Shown: positions 38,206-48,430, counted from the first letter of the stretch. The stretch: DNA of 64,000 bases from Alphaproteobacteria bacterium (GCA_015062285.1 SUUY01000004.1:1-64000); one strand, 5' to 3'. The notes: generated by a model from the letters alone, not told the origin. Numbers and translations are program-made.

Positions 38206-38832
38206 TTACTCCTCATCTTCCGAATTGTAACTTTGCCCGCTTATTGCGCTTCTCAGCCTTAACAGTGCTTCCAAATTCATAATCTCGGCTTCTAAAGCAA
38301 CAACTTTATTAATTATTATTGCGTTCCTTCGCAGTGATTCTTTTACGTTTTGTTGCAAAGATTGATTTTTATCTCCTGCCGCCATATTTTCAAATGCACT
38401 GTCTATGAATTTTGCCTTTTTAGCCACTTTCTCTAATATATTAGCACCCGTTGAAACTGCCTTTTCCAACTTATCATTTCCTGTCAGTTCTGAAGCTTCA
38501 CCAACTATATCACTAATTTCTCCTGCATCTATGCCAACACCGGCAGATGAAGCTTTTTCGGAATCAATGTATTCTGCTCTGGTAGCAATAGCTTTGCCAT
38601 ATAAAGATGCAATATATTGATTGAGCTGAATAGCGCTTTGACGTTCTGTTGCGCTTGCTGTTGTTGATGATGTGGCATCTGGTGCATTTTTTTTGATGAT
38701 AGCATCAACATTTGCTTTAACATCTTGAGGATCTTTTATATATCCGGGAATCTCAAAGGCATAAATGTTTGTAGCAAAAAATGTAGTAACCCACATACCT
38801 ATAAGTATATTTATGAATATTTTCTTATTCAT
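38206..38832 (-). CDS. VirB5-like small exported helical protein
   Basis: A 208-residue protein with a signal peptide (cut near IYAFE). The mature part is almost all alpha-helical without long coiled coils. It ends with an amphipathic helix (SLRRNAIIINKVVALEAEIM) of the kind seen at the C-terminus of VirB5/TrbJ proteins. Size and place suggest VirB5, the minor pilus-tip adhesin, but identity is too low to see by eye with certainty. AAGGAGG precedes the ATG, and its start overlaps the preceding gene's end by eight bases. Confidence 0.55.
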   Translation of the reverse strand: MNKKIFINILIGMWVTTFFATNIYAFEIPGYIKDPQDVKANVDAIIKKNAPDATSSTTASATERQSAIQLNQYIASLYGKAIATRAEYIDSEKASSAGVGIDAGEISDIVGEASELTGNDKLEKAVSTGANILEKVAKKAKFIDSAFENMAAGDKNQSLQQNVKESLRRNAIIINKVVALEAEIMNLEALLRLRSAISGQSYNSEDEE

Positions 38833-39883
38833 TTATTGCCTCCTTAATCAAATCTTGTGTGGCTTTGACCGAATCAAGTTTTTCGGAGACCTTGTCAAAT
38901 AGCTTTCGATTACTATCCGTAGACACATCACCTTCCAACATAATCTGTTTTTTTATAATTTTATTTTTAGCTTTGCTTTTATTTAAGTTTTGAAGCTGAT
39001 CTTGAATGTTAACTTGTCCGATTTCTGTAGCAATACCATAGGCTTCAACATCGTCTATTTCGGATAGTTCCATAATTTCATCGGCAGAAACAGACGTTTT
39101 AAGAAGAGCCTCAACATCGACATCAATATCGTTAACAAACTCAACATCGGTAGCTGTTTCTTGGGCTAATTCACCGATATTATCGGCATCAGGCATAACA
39201 ACCGGATAATTAACATTACCCAAAGAAACAGGTGGTGAAACTTCTGCCTGTTTTCTGACATTACTAATATCTGTATTAAGCTTGTTTAATTTATTTTCTG
39301 CCGACATTTTTATTTCTTCTGCCATATCAACAGCATTATCAATTTTTGCGTGGGCATTTTTAACAAATTCAGCGCTATCTCCGACTATCTCTTTACCATC
39401 CTCAATCAAAACTTTGGCTTCATCGGCTTTTTCCTTTAATTCGGCAACATCTTTTTGTACTTCTGCAACCTGTTTCTCAACTGCATCCTTGGCTTTGTTA
39501 TATTTTTTTTGAATTTTTTCAACTTGCTCTTGTAATTTTGCATTTTTTTTCATCAAAATATTTTTTCTTTTTTTGAATTTATCAGCTCGTTCTTTTATAC
39601 GTTCTTGTCTTTCTTTAATTTTTTCCATGCGCTCTTTTGTGCGTTCTACTTTCTTTAGTTTCTTTTTCATCTGCATATAGTCACCGGCTATTTTAGACAT
39701 TTTTTCTGAGATAAACCCATTTATGGTTGATGCTATTTCTTCCTGCACCTTTCCAGCCTTGGTTACTATGCCGTTTGCAACTTCCACTCCCACTTCTAAA
39801 TAATCTGTTGAGGCATAAGAAAGCTTGCTGAAAAGTATCAGCATATGCATTAAAAATATTAATGTCAGCCCCCTTATCTTCAT
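38825..39883 (-). CDS. exported Lys/Glu-rich coiled-coil protein (T4SS locus)
   Basis: A 352-residue protein with a signal peptide (cut near SYAST). The mature part opens with a short helical region (VEVANGIVTKAGKVQEEIAS), followed by a highly charged coiled coil at about 65-200 with repeated KERxE and EKxADEAK patterns. The last 100 residues are acidic and less regular. AGGAG precedes the ATG. It overlaps the VirB5-like gene downstream. Function unknown. Confidence 0.6.
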   Translation of the reverse strand: MKIRGLTLIFLMHMLILFSKLSYASTDYLEVGVEVANGIVTKAGKVQEEIASTINGFISEKMSKIAGDYMQMKKKLKKVERTKERMEKIKERQERIKERADKFKKRKNILMKKNAKLQEQVEKIQKKYNKAKDAVEKQVAEVQKDVAELKEKADEAKVLIEDGKEIVGDSAEFVKNAHAKIDNAVDMAEEIKMSAENKLNKLNTDISNVRKQAEVSPPVSLGNVNYPVVMPDADNIGELAQETATDVEFVNDIDVDVEALLKTSVSADEIMELSEIDDVEAYGIATEIGQVNIQDQLQNLNKSKAKNKIIKKQIMLEGDVSTDSNRKLFDKVSEKLDSVKATQDLIKEAINE

Positions 39884-39892
39884 TATGCTCTC

Positions 39893-41830
39893 CTATATTT
39901 CCACTTTCTGCTTTGCTTTTGCCAATGATCGTCTGCCCGGAGCATCATTTTGATAAAAATTATACATTAAATCCAAATTCAGTTTGGCCGAATATAATTC
40001 TATAATTTTGAGGAGATTCTGAGCAGACATGGTTGAAAGTGCAATATTATCTATTTGAGATCCTCTGATATCGGCTCCAGCATTTTCCTCTGCCACACCT
40101 CCGGCAGCAGCACTAAATTTTTGAACACCGTTGTTGTCTTCCAAAGCTTCTTTTTGCTTATCCTTAAAATCACCTGATTCCGACTTGATTTTGAGAGCTA
40201 ACTCAATGGTTTTTTGATTTAATTCTCTAAGGATTTCATTCTTAAGCGCCGTATATACAGCATCACCTTTTATACCGGCAATAGCATTAAAGCACTCTTC
40301 AACCGCGGCTTCATCTGTGATTTCTATACTACCCATGCCGCAAGCTTTGGCCATACTTTTAGGTAAAATCATAACGCCATCAGCACCTGTTCCTGTATCT
40401 GATGCAATTTTATCACCATATACGGGTTGAAAATCTTTATTACTAGAATAAACATTGCTTTTGTAATTATAAATTACATCCCCGATGATATTAGTGCTTA
40501 GCATATTAAGCAATGTGTTCATTTGCATATCTATAATTTTGTTCATCTCAACAATATTTCTGTATGTATCTTGAGCATTGTTATCGGGAGCAAATTCTAT
40601 GGCTTCAACAAAATTTTCTTCAAAGCTGTCAGAATCATTAATGGCTTTTATTGCTTCAGCAATATTAAGTGCCGAATAATAAACCAAGGCATCATTAAAA
40701 ACCTTCGGAGCGTCTATGGGATCTCCTGCCTGAGCCTGAAGACGGTGGTCATTTAAAAATGAAAAGCATTTATCCATTTTTCCTTCCTCAAGTGCTGTTT
40801 CTGATGTCAAATCACAAGTCATTGCAAGCATCTTGGGAATTACAACTGTGCCGTTAATGTTTGTTCCGTTATCAGGCAAACCTGTTATGGCAAAAGCAAA
40901 AGACAACTTTTCTTCATGATGCACACTAGATGTGGTAAATTGTTTACGAATTGGAGCAACCATCGGAGTTTTATCTTTAATAGGCTGCTTCGTAACATTT
41001 TGTAGTTTGACATTAATCGGCTGTGCCTTAGACCTAACTTTTTCTATTTTAACAGTTTCATCTGTTTCTATTGTTTTTTGCTCTTCCTTAACCTTTATTG
41101 CCTCTATAGTTGCATTGTCTATTACTCTTTGAATAACTGTTTCAGAATTTAATAAAGCGCCTTTATTTTCCCTTATATCAAACGTTTTACGGGTAGATGA
41201 CGGCATAGGTATTTTGTTTTCTATAACGGGTTGTTTTTTTGTTGGTAAAACAACCCGTTCTTCAGCAGTAATGTCTTGTTCTGCATCGTCCTCAGTCGCT
41301 TCACTTTTATCTAATGTTATTCCTGTTTTTGCTTCTATTCCTGATTTTACGCCTTCTATGGATTCAGATATAGTATCTTTAGCTTTTGTGACAGCCTCTT
41401 TTCCTTCTTTTATGGCTTTTTTTCCGTCTTCTATAGCTTTTTTTCCGTCTTCTATGGTTTTCTTTCCGTCTTCTATGGTTTCTTCAACTTTTTTCTTGTA
41501 TTCTTTTACTTCTTCAACATATTCTTCAACTTGTTTTTTATATTCGTTGACTTTTTTAACGGTTTCTTCAAGTTCTTTTTTGGCATCAGTAACATATTCG
41601 GTAACAGTTTTTTTGGCTGTTCCGATTGCGGCAGACGTTTTTTTGACAGTTTCCATAGTATTTACAACAACCGTGCTTTCTTTAACTGCTGTAATTGTTT
41701 GTTCTATACCTTGCACTAAACTGCTGGTATCCAATGCCGGAAATAAAGCATAAGCCTGCTTTGCAGAGCATATCTCAATTGCCCCTATAAAAAAAGCAAC
41801 AAATACTTTGATTTGCTCTCTATATTTCAT
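39893..41830 (-). CDS. exported coiled-coil protein with internal duplication (T4SS locus)
   Basis: A 645-residue protein with a signal peptide (cut near QAYA). I choose ATG 41830, preceded by AGGAGG at good distance; an upstream ATG at 41872 lacks such a site. Residues about 80-150 hold a coiled coil with tandem heptads IEDGKKT / IEDGKKA. Later, two similar blocks begin VVIPKMLAMTCDL and MILPKSMAKACGM and each leads to a Cys-Phe helix, so the C-terminal half is an internal duplication. It ends in a helix (LLKIIELYSAKLNLDLMYNF) like the VirB5-type termini. First of the five exported proteins after virB4. Confidence 0.6.
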   Translation of the reverse strand: MKYREQIKVFVAFFIGAIEICSAKQAYALFPALDTSSLVQGIEQTITAVKESTVVVNTMETVKKTSAAIGTAKKTVTEYVTDAKKELEETVKKVNEYKKQVEEYVEEVKEYKKKVEETIEDGKKTIEDGKKAIEDGKKAIKEGKEAVTKAKDTISESIEGVKSGIEAKTGITLDKSEATEDDAEQDITAEERVVLPTKKQPVIENKIPMPSSTRKTFDIRENKGALLNSETVIQRVIDNATIEAIKVKEEQKTIETDETVKIEKVRSKAQPINVKLQNVTKQPIKDKTPMVAPIRKQFTTSSVHHEEKLSFAFAITGLPDNGTNINGTVVIPKMLAMTCDLTSETALEEGKMDKCFSFLNDHRLQAQAGDPIDAPKVFNDALVYYSALNIAEAIKAINDSDSFEENFVEAIEFAPDNNAQDTYRNIVEMNKIIDMQMNTLLNMLSTNIIGDVIYNYKSNVYSSNKDFQPVYGDKIASDTGTGADGVMILPKSMAKACGMGSIEITDEAAVEECFNAIAGIKGDAVYTALKNEILRELNQKTIELALKIKSESGDFKDKQKEALEDNNGVQKFSAAAGGVAEENAGADIRGSQIDNIALSTMSAQNLLKIIELYSAKLNLDLMYNFYQNDAPGRRSLAKAKQKVEI

Positions 41831-41907
41831 GCCAACCTCCTGTCTATGCCCATATATAAAATTATAGCACAATTATTGTTTTTAATAAATCTATTTGGCT
41901 CAAAACC

Positions 41908-44337
41908 TTAAAGATTTAAATATTTTGTAACAAAGTTTTCTTCACCATATTCTTTGATTAGCTCTTCCACTAACAAAACATTTTTACGACCGGAGTTATA
42001 TAATCGCAAATATGGCCCTAAACCGCTTAAATCGACATCTAAAATAACAGATTCACCGGTAGCCGGGCGAGAAAGTAAAATAGCATATGGAAATTCACGA
42101 TAACTACGACCGAAAATAAAATCTGTTTCGGCATCAGTCAAATTCCAATTCTCGTAATCATCGGGTGTTGCCTGAGGGTTACGAAAGAATATAACGGTTT
42201 GACATTGACCGCGGATAACCTCACCTACACCGAGCTTATCAATAATGTTGGGTTGCTGGAAGGCACAAAGGTATGCTTGGCGCTTTTTACGGCCTTCTTG
42301 CAAGCCAATCACAAAATAATCCTTGAACATCGGATGTTTAAGCATCGGCGCGGTTTCGTCAATCATAATAAGAGACGGAACACCGGTTTCTCCGGTTTCA
42401 GACTGAATACGATGCATAATATAACTGATCACGGCCGGAGCTAAGGTTTCATCTTCAAAAATATGAGTAAAATCAAAAGCCATAAATCGTTTTGACCTAA
42501 GATCCAAACTATCGGTATCGCCGTTAAATATTTTTCCATATTGATCAGGATTAACCCATTTAAAAAGCTCTCTACGCATATTCCCTGTCGGCGAAAAACA
42601 GCTTTTATACAAATTGGTCATTAGCCGCTCTTCCGGACGCAAATAATCAAAAGCAGTTGTTACGGCGCGAGCAATTTCTTTTTCTGAAACGGCATCATCA
42701 ACCAACGTAATAGCTCTCATCCATCTGCGCAAAAATGCTCGATTATTGGCATTGTTTTCACAATCAAACGGATTTAGAGAAACATTCTTTTCGTCACCCT
42801 CAAAACCAATATATGCACCGCCAATAGCTCTAGTAAAAATTTCTGCACCACGATGACGATCAAAGAAAAATACTTTGAGGTCATGGTGACGCATGGCTTG
42901 TCCGGCAAGAAAAGTAAGTAAAGTTGTCTTACCTTGACCAGTTGGTCCAATAATACAACAGTGAGCAACAGCCGATTCATCACCCGATACGTGGAATTGG
43001 AATTTATATGCAGATCCGGATGCTGTACGGAATACACTAATAGCTCCCGGTCCCCAGTCGCTTTTTGAAAAGCCCTCAGATGGCTTATCAAAACAAATTG
43101 CCGCAGCCACAACTCTTGATAAATAGCGATATGTTCGAGGTAGCGTTTCATATGTTGGAAACTGGTTAAAAAACGTGGCCTGCGTCACCCAACCTTCTCT
43201 TACCGGTGTTACGCCAAATAAGCGACATATTCTTTGCACCTCGCTTTCGGCATATTCTATTTCTTCTTTACTATCACCTTGAAGCAGAATAGCCATAGCA
43301 TATTCGGTTAGCGACTGGTGATTGGCGTCACTGTCTTCTATTGCAGCTAAAACTTCACTATATTGATTGATCACATCTCCTGAAAAGCTGGTCATTGTTG
43401 CCATGCGTTGTTGTTGCATGAGCAAAGCTCTGGCATGTGGCTTAAAGATAGGACGAATGTTGTGCAAAAGCACCATTTCGGCATCAAGCGACAATAAAGA
43501 GAATACCATTCCCTCATCCATATAATCGCCGGATGACCTTATCCCCATTGCAATTTCATATTTTTCTTTTTCTCCGGAAAAAAAGCGAATAAGTCCATTT
43601 TCACCGGTAAAATGAATATGATCAGCCGTTAGTAACTCATTCAAATGATAGCCTTCGGCATTTCCAATTCGAGGTTGAGGTCGGGTAATAGGACTGCAAA
43701 TTTTTGCATATACAGCCAACGGCCCGTCTTCCGGCGAGCTTCCTTCGGCCTCGTATAGGGCAGAAACTCCATATTCGTTTAGTGTTGCCATGAGGGCTTG
43801 TGATGCGTAGTTAAGATCTTTGAGATTATCATCTCTATCTTCCACAGACAAAACTATGTAATGAGAGTTGCTATATACACGATTTAGATTTGAACTCCAG
43901 ACATTATCAATGCTTTCAAGTAAATGATTGTTAAAATCGGCATTATTTTCTTCCAAAAGTATTCTTTCTCGCAAAGTGATAACGCGACACGTAACCTGAA
44001 GATCAGACATGCCGTCTATCCAAGCCTTACGAGCCTCCATCATAGACATAACCTTCTCGTCAGTAACGAAGGCTAAATCTGTTCCGTTTACACTAAAAAC
44101 ACGGGCTAACGAACCATTATAGCATCGAATCGTCATTCCATCCGACAACAATTTGTTGAACGGCAAAAAGTCAGACACCCGAGACTCTCTCGGCTGAGGC
44201 AAAACATAGTGGCCGAATTTAGTCGCCCAAAATCCGGCGAAAGCCGCTGCCGAGATAAATCCGATAACAGCAACAAGAACTTCCAGACTACTAAGTCCCT
44301 GTACAAAGGTGCTAAAAAAATCAAAATCAGGGTGCAA
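41908..44337 (-). CDS. virB4: VirB4-type T4SS ATPase
   Basis: An 809-residue ATPase of normal VirB4 length. A membrane helix near the N-terminus (VLVAVIGFISAAAFAGFW) is followed by the VirB4 N-domain. The RecA-like motor has Walker A GPTGQGKTT near residue 460 and Walker B SLIMIDET near 665. A GLQEGRKKRQAYLCAFQQP block and the QTVIFFRN motif are also typical. VirB4 energises pilus assembly and substrate transfer at the inner membrane. The start is TTG 44337, overlapping the VirB3 end by 11 bases, so translation is probably coupled. Confidence 0.95.
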   Translation of the reverse strand: MHPDFDFFSTFVQGLSSLEVLVAVIGFISAAAFAGFWATKFGHYVLPQPRESRVSDFLPFNKLLSDGMTIRCYNGSLARVFSVNGTDLAFVTDEKVMSMMEARKAWIDGMSDLQVTCRVITLRERILLEENNADFNNHLLESIDNVWSSNLNRVYSNSHYIVLSVEDRDDNLKDLNYASQALMATLNEYGVSALYEAEGSSPEDGPLAVYAKICSPITRPQPRIGNAEGYHLNELLTADHIHFTGENGLIRFFSGEKEKYEIAMGIRSSGDYMDEGMVFSLLSLDAEMVLLHNIRPIFKPHARALLMQQQRMATMTSFSGDVINQYSEVLAAIEDSDANHQSLTEYAMAILLQGDSKEEIEYAESEVQRICRLFGVTPVREGWVTQATFFNQFPTYETLPRTYRYLSRVVAAAICFDKPSEGFSKSDWGPGAISVFRTASGSAYKFQFHVSGDESAVAHCCIIGPTGQGKTTLLTFLAGQAMRHHDLKVFFFDRHRGAEIFTRAIGGAYIGFEGDEKNVSLNPFDCENNANNRAFLRRWMRAITLVDDAVSEKEIARAVTTAFDYLRPEERLMTNLYKSCFSPTGNMRRELFKWVNPDQYGKIFNGDTDSLDLRSKRFMAFDFTHIFEDETLAPAVISYIMHRIQSETGETGVPSLIMIDETAPMLKHPMFKDYFVIGLQEGRKKRQAYLCAFQQPNIIDKLGVGEVIRGQCQTVIFFRNPQATPDDYENWNLTDAETDFIFGRSYREFPYAILLSRPATGESVILDVDLSGLGPYLRLYNSGRKNVLLVEELIKEYGEENFVTKYLNL

Positions 44338-44617
44338 ATTTATTCCCCTTTACTTTATAAAGATTGGTTGAACTTTTGGCTGACTGACCATATGCTTGTA
44401 TCATAGCAGAAATATGAGGCTCTTTTGCACCAAGAGCTATACTGACAATATGTCCTATAATGATGCTAACCATGAAAATCAACGGGTTTGCATCTACTGT
44501 CCCGATAAACATAAACATGATCGGAAACTGTATACCCATATTGAGAATAGTCGGCAAAAACGGCCCCCAAAGAATCTTGGGAGGATTTGCCACTGCTTTT
44601 AAGATTACCTCTCTCAT
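44327..44617 (-). CDS. virB3: VirB3-type T4SS protein
   Basis: A 96-residue protein with two adjacent membrane segments (LPTILNMGIQFPIMFMFIG and PLIFMVSIIIGHIVSIALG) and a polar tail with KEPHI, where VirB3 usually has a DP motif. VirB3 is a small inner-membrane partner of VirB4. Size, topology and location directly before and overlapping virB4 all agree. Start at ATG 44617. The 140 bp upstream is AT-rich. Confidence 0.85.
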   Translation of the reverse strand: MREVILKAVANPPKILWGPFLPTILNMGIQFPIMFMFIGTVDANPLIFMVSIIIGHIVSIALGAKEPHISAMIQAYGQSAKSSTNLYKVKGNKFAP

Positions 44618-44757
44618 ATCTCTACCCTCATATAGCCATGTTTTATGATACTCTTCTGTTTTTTTTATGCAATATGTCTTATTACTTTTATAAACAGAAG
44701 AATCCTAATACTATCAGAATAGCGTTTTTTTATGAAAAATGAGTTAATTTTGAGTTA

Positions 44758-45153
44758 TTAGTAATTAGTCATTAGAGAGAGGATAGGAATGTCAGCTCGA
44801 GCGACAACGCAGTTAAAACATCGCAAGGAATCACTTAACAGGCTCGGGATGACAGCTTCTGCAGTTTCTTTAGCATAAGTAGCTCCCTTAGCATACGCAT
44901 CCTTGGCTGTTTTTTCAGCTTCTTGTTCTTTAACAGCAGCTTCATCTGCTCTTGCTTTGTCTGCCGACAAACCGCTCTTATCAGCAATATTTCTTAAGCG
45001 TGTAGCCTCTTCAAAAGCATTCTTGGCATTGGTTTTAGCTTTATAAAGATCTGAGCTAGCACTATTATAAGCATACTGAGCAGAATCTGTTGCTATTTGA
45101 GCTTGCTCACAACCTTCAGCTGCGCTTACAGGTGCTTCAGATATCGTAAGCAA
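44758..45153 (-). pseudogene. Ala-rich coiled-coil gene remnant ending in a dispersed repeat
   Basis: This reading frame of about 131 codons has no good start; the TTG at 45153 is arbitrary and the frame stays open upstream into the end of the preceding gene, in another phase. The N-terminal 95 codons are Ala/Lys/Glu-rich like the coiled-coil gene just upstream. The C-terminal codons (VIPSLLSDSLRCFNCVV) come from a dispersed repeat like that at 49590-49880. It looks like a decayed duplicate of the upstream gene interrupted by the repeat. A real small gene cannot be excluded. Confidence 0.4.
44785..44860. repeat. dispersed repeat copy inside the gene remnant
   Basis: This stretch contains GTTAAAACATC and GGCTCGGGATGAC, which recur in the repeat block at 49590-49880. 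It forms the 3' part of the remnant frame at 44758-45153. Confidence 0.5.
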
Positions 45154-45182
45154 GGAAACTTCAATTTGAGCGACCTTGCCAC

Positions 45183-48100
45183 TTAAGGTTGCGGCCCCTC
45201 CTGATTTCTATTTTTATTTATAGCATCATTGATAGTTGGTGTTTTACCATGAAGTCTTCCTTCGGTCATTTTATTTGGCACAGAGAAGTTTTGAACCGCT
45301 CCGGCAAAATCTGCGCCGGTATTAGCAGCATCGACAACTGTATTTCTTGTGGTGTTGGCTCCGGATACCACTTCATCTACGACATCCATAAATCCGCTTT
45401 GACCGCTATCTCTGTTTTTATCCTTATTAGATGCAATTTCTCCGGTATAAGTACGTTCAGCCCTGCCGTCTTCATCAAGTGTTTGACCTTTGAGCAGAGC
45501 ACCAACACTGTTGGTGGCCTCCCCTGCAGCTCGGCGAAGCTCAAGTTCAGCAACCTCATCTCGACTAAGACCCATGTCTTGAATATTATTACTAACGTTT
45601 AATGTTGTGTCGTTTGCGTAGTTGATCATAGATCCCGTAGAAGCAAATATATTATTAGCATTCTCGCCCATAACTGCTATTTCATCGAATGCTCCGGCCA
45701 AATCGCCTTCTTTGAGGTTTTGCACCATTCCGACAGCAGCATCGCCAATGTTTTCGGCGGCATTAACCACTTGGTTAACGGTATTTTTAACTGCATCAAC
45801 TGTAGACTGAGCTTGTTTAACCGTATCTGCAGCTTTTTTACCGGCAGAAATGATATCTTTTACACAGCTAGTGAATGCTCCTCCACCAAACAATCCGCCC
45901 CCTTCATTTTCTGCTTCGCAAAATCCTCTGGTGTTTTTCTTGTTTTCTTCTTCGGAAGGCATATTAGCTAAACCGTCCGTATTTGGCGCATTGTTTTCTA
46001 TTGAGGGAGAGTAATTTGGAACATAATATGTGTTATCAACCCATGCATATTGAGCATCTCCGAGAGCTTGAGATAAGGTTATGTTATCTCCAAAGGAATT
46101 TAATACACCAACCCCTTCTAATTCCATATAATCTGCTCCTCCCTTGCTTGGGAACACCATATATTCAACAAGGCGACCCGTGTTGGCAACAAGGAACAAA
46201 CCAATAGCAAGGTTTCCAAACCATTTCCAGCTTATTTTGTTAAAAATAGCGGCAAAAGCAAAACCGATGAGCCCAAACCCTGCCAACATGTAGATGACCG
46301 GCTTGAGATGATATAGAATAAATGCGGCACGACGAGTTATAACTTTAAATACATCTTTCTTTCCATTATTATACATCTTGTCATTATTATTAACACTGAA
46401 GCCCAAATAATCTTGATTTTCATGAGGAAATGCTTCTCTTCTGGCGAACGCCAAGTCTTCCTTAGCAAGCCTGAAATCTGCTGCTTTTGTCTCCACATCG
46501 TTCTTGATATTTTCCACCTCAGCTTCCAGCTTTTCTGCTTGAGCACAATATTTTTCAGCATCAGTTCTTCCTTGTTTTGATTTAAGTCTTTTAGAGTGTT
46601 CACAAGCTGCTTTGGCTTCGGCAAGGGCCGCTTCTTTTTCTTTTAACTCTCTTTTTGCAGCCTCTAAAGCCTCGCTTTTTTCGTTAAACTCTTGTTGAGC
46701 CAAATAATACCCATCTTGTATCTTTTCTTCTTTGACACCTAACTTTTGTGCATCTTCATGAGCTTTAGAATAAGCATTTCTTGCCTTATCAACCTCGCTT
46801 CTTAATTCATCTATTTTATCGCAAGATTCACTTTTACCGGAAGCACATTCACGCTGTGCTTTTTGTAGCTCTTCAGCTTTTTTTTCATATTCCGTCTTAG
46901 CTTCTGCTTCTTTTTGTTTGGCATTATCCGCATCTGTTTTTCTTTTTTCTGCAGCTGCAGCTTCTGCAATAGCCTGCTGCTCGGCAGCGATTCTTTCTTC
47001 TTCTGCTCTTTTTTTTGCGGCATCATCATTAGTTGCTTTCACGGCTGCTTCTGCAGCAGCAACTTTTTCCTCATATGCATTGGTTGTTTTTAAGGCTTTT
47101 GCCATTGCTTCTTTTGCGGCATTACACTTGGCTTCGTCTTTTTTACCTTCTCCACCGCAATATTTGTTCATTTTCTTTTGTGCATCTTCAACAGCATCTT
47201 TAGCTTTGTTATATTCTTTAAGCTCTTGTTCTTTTACTTTGTTTTCTTGTTCTTTTACAGCTTCAGATTGAGGATTTTTCTCCTCATAAGATGCTACAGC
47301 TGTTTTTGCTTCATCAACCTTATCACAACCCTTTGCTTTAGGATTTTTTTCGCATTTTTCAATAAGCTTTATATTATCTTTATATGCGTTTTCGGCAGCT
47401 TTTAGATCTTTTTTTGCTTGTTTATCCGCGGCTGCAACCATTTTTTCTAAATATTCATATCTATCATCATAAGCTTCTTGTGCTTTGGCAACTTTTTCTT
47501 GTTCTGCTGCTGTAATAGAAGCAACTTCTCTAGCCTTTTCATTTTCTTTTGTTGCCAGATCTAAAGCTTTTTGTGCCTGACATTCTGCTTTATCCGGAGC
47601 ATTTTCACAGTCTCTCGCTTTTATTGCTGCTATCTCATCATCAAACTTTTTTTCTGTGTTTTTGATAGCATCTTCCATATCTTCCTTTGCTTGTTTTAAT
47701 GCAGCTTCTTTAGCATCAAGGCTTTGCTCATATGCTTTTGATAATAACTCTTCTCTTTCAACTGTTCCTGCTAAAACCGGATCTTCTGTAACAGCTTCAG
47801 CACTCATTTCTCTCAAATTTTTTGAAGCCTCCATTAACAAATCGTTCTTTGCTTGTTCCAACTCTCGTTCTGCTTGTGTCAGCTCTTGCTTTGCAGCTGA
47901 AAGCTGTTGTTTAGCTTTTTTAAGACGACTATTGGCGCCATCTATTTTTTCTCTATATTCTGAAGATATTTGTATCATCTTTCGGCTAGCATCAGATATA
48001 CAGGCCTTAATAGCATCTTCGCGTTTCATAGTTGTACCACCTCTAGCATTGCTAAAAGTGTAGTGAGCATCAAGAAGTTGGCTACTATATTGCACATAAG

Positions 48101-48392
48101 GACCAGGACCAAGTCTAGAATGACAAAGTTGAGAAGCAAAACCATAATATTGGAATTTAGCATCTTTTTCCTTTTCTAGTGAGCTCAGTTCGTTTTGAAT
48201 TTTTTTCACTTTAGCTTCTGCGGCTTTCACCTCATCTTTGGCGACTTTTACCTTAAGTTCAGCTTCAGCTACGTTCACTTCGGCCACTTTGACGTCTTCC
48301 TCAGATGCTTGGGCGCCATAAACAAACATCGGTGTACAAACAAGCACTCCCGCTAAAACCAACGAATTGATTATGTTTTTTATATTTGTCAT
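45183..48392 (-). CDS. exported coiled-coil protein with a VirB2-pilin-like membrane module
   Basis: A 1069-residue protein with a signal peptide (cut near VYGAQA). Residues about 30-680 are an Ala/Lys/Glu-rich coiled coil with several Cys pairs. At about 705-765 lies a two-helix module (VIYMLAGFGLIGFAFAAIF; ISWKWFGNLAIGLFLVANTG) that closely resembles the two VirB2-like proteins encoded upstream, including the WKW turn. A C-terminal region of 300 residues follows, with a Gly/Cys stretch and helices. It may be a stalk or anchor attached to a pilin-type subunit. ATG 48392 has GGAGG upstream, and the shared 20-bp promoter box lies at 48458-48477. Confidence 0.75.
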   Translation of the reverse strand: MTNIKNIINSLVLAGVLVCTPMFVYGAQASEEDVKVAEVNVAEAELKVKVAKDEVKAAEAKVKKIQNELSSLEKEKDAKFQYYGFASQLCHSRLGPGPYVQYSSQLLDAHYTFSNARGGTTMKREDAIKACISDASRKMIQISSEYREKIDGANSRLKKAKQQLSAAKQELTQAERELEQAKNDLLMEASKNLREMSAEAVTEDPVLAGTVEREELLSKAYEQSLDAKEAALKQAKEDMEDAIKNTEKKFDDEIAAIKARDCENAPDKAECQAQKALDLATKENEKAREVASITAAEQEKVAKAQEAYDDRYEYLEKMVAAADKQAKKDLKAAENAYKDNIKLIEKCEKNPKAKGCDKVDEAKTAVASYEEKNPQSEAVKEQENKVKEQELKEYNKAKDAVEDAQKKMNKYCGGEGKKDEAKCNAAKEAMAKALKTTNAYEEKVAAAEAAVKATNDDAAKKRAEEERIAAEQQAIAEAAAAEKRKTDADNAKQKEAEAKTEYEKKAEELQKAQRECASGKSESCDKIDELRSEVDKARNAYSKAHEDAQKLGVKEEKIQDGYYLAQQEFNEKSEALEAAKRELKEKEAALAEAKAACEHSKRLKSKQGRTDAEKYCAQAEKLEAEVENIKNDVETKAADFRLAKEDLAFARREAFPHENQDYLGFSVNNNDKMYNNGKKDVFKVITRRAAFILYHLKPVIYMLAGFGLIGFAFAAIFNKISWKWFGNLAIGLFLVANTGRLVEYMVFPSKGGADYMELEGVGVLNSFGDNITLSQALGDAQYAWVDNTYYVPNYSPSIENNAPNTDGLANMPSEEENKKNTRGFCEAENEGGGLFGGGAFTSCVKDIISAGKKAADTVKQAQSTVDAVKNTVNQVVNAAENIGDAAVGMVQNLKEGDLAGAFDEIAVMGENANNIFASTGSMINYANDTTLNVSNNIQDMGLSRDEVAELELRRAAGEATNSVGALLKGQTLDEDGRAERTYTGEIASNKDKNRDSGQSGFMDVVDEVVSGANTTRNTVVDAANTGADFAGAVQNFSVPNKMTEGRLHGKTPTINDAINKNRNQEGPQP

Positions 48393-48430
48393 GGCACCCT
48401 CCGTATCAAAAAGCTACCTATATTTTTATA

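Noticed and set aside
41214..41753. Plus-strand Ser/Phe-rich frame of 179 codons
   Set aside because: Antisense of the Lys/Glu heptads in the exported coiled-coil protein; no ribosome-binding site.
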